Source of the DNA: Curtobacterium sp. ER1/6
Lineage (GTDB): Bacteria; Actinomycetota; Actinomycetes; Actinomycetales; Microbacteriaceae
NCBI RefSeq assembly: GCF_001742745.1
Contig: NZ_MJAK01000001.1
Coordinates: forward strand, 682,001-746,000
Length of the DNA: 64,000 bases
Reading direction: 5' to 3'
Both the position numbers and the translations under genes were made by a program. The notes beneath the pieces are model-generated. The model was not told the DNA's origin and searched no databases. It saw nothing but the letters and a program-made list of their open reading frames with translations. Every line of letters starts with the position of its first letter. Position 1 is the first letter of the stretch. Positions 59,688-64,000 of this stretch are shown here, in pieces.

Positions 59688-60617
59688 CTACGCCGACGCG
59701 GCGCGGATGCGCTCGAGCGCCTGCTGCAGGTCGTCCGGGTAGTCCGCCTGGAACTCCACCCACTCGCCCGATCGCGGGTGCTCGAACCCGAGCCGCACCG
59801 CGTCGAGCCACTGCCGCGTGAGCCCGAGCTCGGCCGCGAGCACCGGGTCCGCCCCGTAGGTGGTGTCCCCGACGAGGGGGTGGCGCGTCGCCGCCATGTG
59901 CACGCGGATCTGGTGCGTGCGCCCCGTCTCCAGGTGCACCTCGAGCAGGGTGGCCGCCCGGAAGGCCTCGAGCGTCGCGTAGTGCGTCACGCTCGGCTTG
60001 CCGTCGGCCGTCACCGCGAACTTCCAGTCGCTCGACGGGTGCCGGCCGATGGGCGCGTCGATCGTCCCCGAGGTCGGGTCGGGGTGTCCCTGCGCGAGCG
60101 CGTGGTACACCTTCTCGACGGTGCGCTCCTTGAACGCCCGCTTCAGGTGTGTGTAGGCGAGCTCGGTCTTGGCGACGACCATCAGACCGGAGGTCCCGAC
60201 GTCGAGCCGGTGCACGATGCCCGCGCGTTCGGCGGCGCCGGAGGTGGCGATGGTGAAGCCCGCGGCGGCCAGGCCTCCCGGAACCGTCGGCCCGTCCCAC
60301 CCGGGTGACGGGTGCGCGGCGACGCCGACGGGCTTGTCGACCACGACGATGTCGTCGTCGTCGTGCACGATCGTCATGCCCGGCACCGCGGCCGGCACGA
60401 TGCGGGGCGGTTCCTTCGGAGCCCACTCGACCTCGAGCCACGAGTCGGCGTGCAGGCGGTCGGACTTGCCGACCTCGACGCCGTCGACCCGGACCCCGCC
60501 GGCCGCGACGACGTCGGCCGCGAACGACCGCGAGAACCCGAGGAGCTTCGCGATGGCGGCGTCGACGCGCTCGCCCGCGAGCCCGTCCGGCACCGGGAGG
60601 GAACGGTGCTCGCTCAC
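59688..60617 (-). CDS. RluD-family 23S rRNA pseudouridine synthase
   Basis: 309 residues. N-terminal S4 RNA-binding domain (about 14-60, [15 protein letters not shown]) and RsuA/RluD catalytic domain with Asp139 in [22 protein letters not shown] follows. Targets in 23S rRNA are likely but not specified by the sequence. GTG at 60617 overlaps the lspA stop as GTGA; lspA-rluD pairing is widespread. Confidence 0.93.
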   Translation of the reverse strand: MSEHRSLPVPDGLAGERVDAAIAKLLGFSRSFAADVVAAGGVRVDGVEVGKSDRLHADSWLEVEWAPKEPPRIVPAAVPGMTIVHDDDDIVVVDKPVGVAAHPSPGWDGPTVPGGLAAAGFTIATSGAAERAGIVHRLDVGTSGLMVVAKTELAYTHLKRAFKERTVEKVYHALAQGHPDPTSGTIDAPIGRHPSSDWKFAVTADGKPSVTHYATLEAFRAATLLEVHLETGRTHQIRVHMAATRHPLVGDTTYGADPVLAAELGLTRQWLDAVRLGFEHPRSGEWVEFQADYPDDLQQALERIRAASA

Positions 60618-61300
60618 GTCGCGTCGTGCCCGAGGACGTCGCGACCGTCGCGCGGCGCACGCGGGTCCGGTTCCGGACGGGAGGCACGGCCCGCGCCGGC
60701 GACGTCGGTGCGCGTCGACGGGGTGGTCGCGTCCTCGTCGGTCCGTGCCGCCGCGGCGTCGGCCGCGCGCTGCTGCTTCGCGGAGAGCGCCCGGGTGCCG
60801 TCGAGGTTGACCCCGAGGACCACGAGGAGCACGAAGACCACCATGCTGACGCAGATGAACGAGTCCGCGATGTTGTAGATCGCCGGCATCATCCACGGTG
60901 TCGAGATGAAGTCGACCACGTGGCCCCGGCCGAACCCCGGCTCGCGGAAGAGCCGGTCGAGCAGGTTGCCGAGCGCGCCGCCGAGCAGCATGCCGAGCAC
61001 GATCGCCCACCACATCGAGCGGATACGCCGGGCGTAGACCACGATGGCGACGACGACCGCCGTCGAGACGATCGAGAACACCCAGGTCATGTTCACCGCG
61101 AACGAGAACGCGGCCCCCGGGTTCCGGACGTACAGGAGCTGGAGTGCGTCACCGAGGACGGGCACCACCTGGCCGTAGGGCAGGTTCGCGACCACGAGCG
61201 CCTTGACGCCCTGGTCGAGTGCCACCACGACGACAGCGGCGAAGGCCAGTGCCGCGATCGCGCGGACACTGACCTTCGCTCGTGGTGCTGGTCGGGACAA
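60614..61300 (-). CDS. lspA: Lipoprotein signal peptidase
   Basis: Aspartic membrane protease that removes lipoprotein signal peptides, 228 residues against a usual ~160-200. Four helices and catalytic D115 (GNLLDRL) and D146 (NIADS) are present. The extra ~55 C-terminal residues are hydrophilic, and their codons contain a half copy of the GACGGGAGGC repeat (60674-60685). TTG start at 61300 lies 2 bp after wag31's stop; no clear ribosome-binding site. Serves lipoproteins such as CtaC and the osmoprotectant-binding protein. Confidence 0.94.
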   Translation of the reverse strand: MSRPAPRAKVSVRAIAALAFAAVVVVALDQGVKALVVANLPYGQVVPVLGDALQLLYVRNPGAAFSFAVNMTWVFSIVSTAVVVAIVVYARRIRSMWWAIVLGMLLGGALGNLLDRLFREPGFGRGHVVDFISTPWMMPAIYNIADSFICVSMVVFVLLVVLGVNLDGTRALSAKQQRAADAAAARTDEDATTPSTRTDVAGAGRASRPEPDPRAPRDGRDVLGHDAT

Positions 61301-61302
61301 CG

Positions 61303-62022
61303 TCAGTTGCCGAAGCCCTGCGCCGACGCCGGCGCGGGGGTGAGACCGGACTGCTCGGAGCCCGAACCACCCAGCTCGTCGAGCTGCCCCTGGATGTAGC
61401 TCTTGAGCTGCGCACGGTAGTCACGCTCGAACGTGCGGAGCTCGTCGATCTTGCCCTCGAGCTGGCGCTGCTCCTGCTCGAGCACCGCGACACGCTGACG
61501 GTTCGTGTTCTCGGTGTCGGCGATGATCTGGCGCTGCTTGGCCTCGGCCTCGTTCACGAGACGGGCGGCCTGCGCGGTGCCCTCGGCGATGAGCGCGTCG
61601 CGCTTCTCGATGCCCTCGCGGACGTGCTCCTCGTGGAGACGACGGGCGAGCGTGAGGAGGTTCGTGGTGCCCTCGGTGTCCTCGTCGGCGGGGACCGTCG
61701 ACGGGGCGGGAGCGGCGGCCGCGACCGGCGCGGGCTCCGGAGCGGCGGCGACGGGGGCCGGCTCGGGCTCGGGCGTCGGAGCGGGCTGCTCGTCGTGCTC
61801 CGCGGTGGTCTGCGCGTCGGCGGGCTGCTCGACCGCGGCCGGCTTCGGCGCCGACTCGGCGGCCTGCAGGCGCTGCCGGAGCTCGTCGTTCTCGGCCGTC
61901 AGGCGACGGAGTTCGACGACGACCTCGTCCAGGAAGTCGTCGACCTCGTCCTGGTCGTAGCCTTCCCGGAACTTCGTCGGCTGGAACCGCTTGTTGACTA
62001 CGTCTTCCGGCGTCAAAGCCAT
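61303..62022 (-). CDS. wag31: DivIVA-family polar growth protein Wag31
   Basis: Coiled-coil scaffold that marks cell poles and recruits wall synthesis in actinobacteria, 239 residues. The membrane-binding N-terminal domain (LTPEDVVNKRFQPTKFREGYDQDEVDDFLDEV) is followed by a coiled coil, a Pro/Ala/Glu-rich linker (about 60-115), and a second coiled coil (120-220). ATG at 62022 is favoured by GAGG 8 nt upstream; GTG at 62031 is possible. Confidence 0.96.
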   Translation of the reverse strand: MALTPEDVVNKRFQPTKFREGYDQDEVDDFLDEVVVELRRLTAENDELRQRLQAAESAPKPAAVEQPADAQTTAEHDEQPAPTPEPEPAPVAAAPEPAPVAAAAPAPSTVPADEDTEGTTNLLTLARRLHEEHVREGIEKRDALIAEGTAQAARLVNEAEAKQRQIIADTENTNRQRVAVLEQEQRQLEGKIDELRTFERDYRAQLKSYIQGQLDELGGSGSEQSGLTPAPASAQGFGN

Positions 62023-62205
62023 TGCCGTCACCTCGATAGAACTGCTGAACGTGTGGAACCACTTGCGTCGCGACCGAACCTACCAGTCACGTCGAGCGGT
62101 GCGGACGTCCGCCGGGGCGGACATCGATCCCGACCACCGTACACCGGAGCCGGATCGGAACCGTGACCTTCGCCTGGGCGTGGCGCGTGTCGCGGCGGAA
62201 CGCGG

Positions 62206-62502
62206 TCAGAAACCGCGTGCGAGGCCCCCGACGATCACCCGGAGGATGATCACCACGAGCATGACGATGGTCCACCCGAAGTCGAGCGCCACCGGCCCGA
62301 GCCGCAGCGGCGGGAGGAGCCGCCGGACGAACCGGATCGGCGGGTCGGTCAGGGTGTAGACCACGTCGGCGACGACCAGCAGGGCGCCACGGGGACGCCA
62401 CGACCGGCTGTAGGCCTGCACGATGTCGAACGCGAACCGGCCCCACATCACGAAGAAGTAGAGGAGGAGGGCGAAGGAGAGGATCCCGAAGACCAGTGAC
62501 AC
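62206..62502 (-). CDS. YggT-family membrane protein
   Basis: 98 residues, two hydrophobic segments (about 4-25 and 75-95) with the family's DPPIRFVRRLLPPLRLGPVALD loop. Linked to division or osmotic tolerance in some bacteria; position between sepF and wag31 is typical. GTG start at 62502. Confidence 0.92.
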   Translation of the reverse strand: MSLVFGILSFALLLYFFVMWGRFAFDIVQAYSRSWRPRGALLVVADVVYTLTDPPIRFVRRLLPPLRLGPVALDFGWTIVMLVVIILRVIVGGLARGF

Positions 62503-62576
62503 GATGGGGCTCGCTCGGCTCGGGTGCGTCCGTCGTCAGGACGGCCGCACGGGGCGGGCTGAACCGCGGGGACGGC

Positions 62577-63146
62577 TCAGGACTGGGCGAAGAAGGACGC
62601 CTCGATGTCGGACTCTACCTCAGCCGGCTCACCGCTCACCGCGACGTGGGCGGGCGAGAGCAGGAAGACCTTGTTCGTGACGCGCTCGATCTTGCCGAAC
62701 AGCCCGAGCGACAGGCCCGATGCGAAGTCGATCATGCGACGCGCGTCCGACTCGGTCATCTGCGAGAGGTTGATGATGACGGGGATGCCGTCGCGGAAGC
62801 TCTCGGCGATGGACTGGGCGTCCTTGTACTCGCGCGGGTGGACGGTGAGGATCTCGTTCATTTCCTGGACCGGGGTCGCCTTCTGTGCGGTCGTGTGCGA
62901 GCGGCGGAGCGGGGTGACCTGGGCGCCGCGCTGGTGGGTGTGCGTCTTGGGCTCGGCGGGTGCCGCAGCGGGTGCGGCGGCGGCCGGTGCCTCCGGCGCC
63001 GGGGTCGCGGCCGCCGTGGCGACGGGAGCCGGGGCGGGGGCGGGCTGGCGCGTCTGCGCCGGAGCCGCCTGCTGCTGCTCGTCCTCGTACAGTTCCTCGT
63101 CGGCGAGGCCGAGGTAGACCATCGTCTTCTTGAGCGGGTTGGCCAT
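62577..63146 (-). CDS. sepF: Cell division protein SepF
   Basis: FtsZ-membrane anchor of actinobacteria, 189 residues. An N-terminal amphipathic helix ([15 protein letters not shown]), an Ala/Pro-rich linker (about 25-85), and the SepF core with [26 protein letters not shown] and [19 protein letters not shown] precedes the ATG. Confidence 0.97.
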   Translation of the reverse strand: MANPLKKTMVYLGLADEELYEDEQQQAAPAQTRQPAPAPAPVATAAATPAPEAPAAAAPAAAPAEPKTHTHQRGAQVTPLRRSHTTAQKATPVQEMNEILTVHPREYKDAQSIAESFRDGIPVIINLSQMTESDARRMIDFASGLSLGLFGKIERVTNKVFLLSPAHVAVSGEPAEVESDIEASFFAQS

Positions 63147-63188
63147 GGTTCCTCCGGAGTTCGTGCTCGTGGATGCCCTGGGACGAGG

Positions 63189-63908
63189 CTAGGGCGCGAC
63201 CGGCCGGTTTCCCGTGATTGCCGTGCCGATGCGGAGGTGTGTCGCGCCCTCGGCGATCGCCTCCGCGAAGTCGCCGCTCATGCCGGCCGAGACGTCGGTG
63301 GCGCCGGGCGCGAGGGACACGACACGCTCGGAGATCGCGCGGAGCCGGGCGAAGGCACGTCGGGGCTCCTCGTCGAGCGGTGCGACGGCCATCACCCCGC
63401 GCAGGCGGACCGTGCCGGCCGCCAGGACTCGTTCTGCCATCGCCTCGACGTCCTCCGGCTGGACACCGCCGCGGCCGGGGTCGTCGGTGAGGTTGACCTG
63501 GACGAAGCCGTCGATCACACGCGGGTCCGGCTCGGCGTCCGTCGGCGCGAAGGCGTCGACGACCGAGTCGCGGTCGAGCGACTGCACGACGTCGGCGTAC
63601 CGCCGCGCCTGGCGTGCCTTCTTCGACTGCAGCTGTCCGACGAAGTGCCAGGTGAGGTCGAGGTCGGCCAGCTCGGCGGCCTTCGCCTGGGCCTCCTGGT
63701 GCCGGTTCTCCCCCACGTCGGTGACGCCGAGCGCGGCGAGCTCGCGGACGAGGGAGGCCGGGTGGTACTTGGTGACGACGACGAGCGTCAGCTCGTCGGC
63801 CGAGCGCCCCGCGGCGCGGGCCGCGTCGGCGATCGCGGACCGGACGGACGCGAGACGCGCCTCCAGTCCGTCACGGTCGGCGGTCTGGAGGCGCGTCTCG
63901 GCAGCCAC
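63189..63908 (-). CDS. YggS-family PLP-binding protein
   Basis: Single-domain PLP protein (PLPBP/YlmE family) that keeps vitamin B6 and amino acid pools balanced; no proven enzyme activity. 239 residues; PLP Lys47 in VVVTKYHP, and HFVGQLQSKK and GMSGDFAEAI are diagnostic. GTG at 63908 lies 7 bp after the ftsZ stop. Confidence 0.95.
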   Translation of the reverse strand: MAAETRLQTADRDGLEARLASVRSAIADAARAAGRSADELTLVVVTKYHPASLVRELAALGVTDVGENRHQEAQAKAAELADLDLTWHFVGQLQSKKARQARRYADVVQSLDRDSVVDAFAPTDAEPDPRVIDGFVQVNLTDDPGRGGVQPEDVEAMAERVLAAGTVRLRGVMAVAPLDEEPRRAFARLRAISERVVSLAPGATDVSAGMSGDFAEAIAEGATHLRIGTAITGNRPVAP

Positions 63909-63915
63909 GGGAGGC

Positions 63916-64000
63916 TTACTTCAGGAAGTCGGGGACGTCGAGCTCGTCGTCGTCGTCGAACGCCGGGTCGGCGGCACGACGCACGGGCGCCTCGTGCTCC
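63916..64000 (-). CDS. ftsZ: Cell division protein FtsZ, C-terminal end only
   Basis: Only the last 27 codons and a TAA stop are in the window. The tail reads FDDDDELDVPDFLK; DVPDFLK is the conserved C-terminal peptide by which actinobacterial FtsZ binds SepF, encoded two genes downstream. The tubulin-like domain lies outside. Confidence 0.93.
   Translation of the reverse strand, partial: EHEAPVRRAADPAFDDDDELDVPDFLK

Noticed and set aside
59585-60687. Small frames in the dnaE-rluD gap
   Set aside because: Arg/Ala/Pro-rich translations of the repeat copies, with no start signals or homology.

Overview
The window is chromosomal DNA of a very GC-rich actinobacterium. Gene content and order point to Microbacteriaceae, and a Curtobacterium-like genome is my best guess: wag31-yggT-sepF-yggS-ftsZ, ctaC-ctaD-ctaF beside an A-type Fe-S protein, hrcA-dnaJ-rsmE followed by HIT-phoH-ybeY-CBS-era, and DnaE1 with a PHP domain. 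Nearly all genes lie on the minus strand. No rRNA, tRNA, insertion sequence, prophage or CRISPR array was seen. The very long plus-strand open frames are antisense shadows caused by GC-rich third codon positions.

Layout: 1-1.8 kb leuA (cut by the window edge) behind a leader peptide with four Leu codons. 1.9-6.1 kb: ABC exporter plus NarL-type two-component pair. 6.1-10.4 kb: HIT-phoH-ybeY-CNNM/CBS-era operon. 10.4-13.5 kb: hrcA-dnaJ-rsmE with a CIRCE-like operator. 13.5-16.6 kb: DUF4870, hemW, a HAD phosphatase and DUF1990. 16.7-20.2 kb: an accessory SipW-type signal peptidase locus with two TasA-like proteins and a two-domain surface protein. 20.4-25.5 kb: lepA, an aminotransferase, rpsT and holA. 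25.5-28.7 kb: competence genes comEC and comEA, both abnormal here. 28.7-31.3 kb: leuS. 31.4-37.2 kb: cydABDC. 37.4-40.7 kb: osmoprotectant ABC transporter. 40.9-44.8 kb: TetR regulator, App1-type phosphatase and GH15. 44.9-50.2 kb: zwf, ctaCDF and erpA. 50.3-55.7 kb: M20 dipeptidase, DUF3043, pyrD, nrdR and hisD. 55.7-64 kb: dnaE, rluD-lspA-wag31, yggT, sepF, yggS and the end of ftsZ.

Most of the window is conserved housekeeping. Three features recur. (1) Start codons lie 6-8 nt downstream of a TANNNT-like -10 element, which implies leaderless mRNAs. (2) A palindromic intergenic element with arms GACGGACGGGAGGC / GCCTCCCGTCCGTC occurs four times, mostly as terminators. (3) A second intergenic repeat family has CGAGCGKGCAGGA ends.

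The points most worth checking are the SipW/TasA-like surface locus, the leuA leader peptide, the G8-tract frameshift in comEA together with the missing stop between comEC and holA, the tandem operator upstream of cydA, and two -10 elements that overlap on opposite strands at 51.83 kb.
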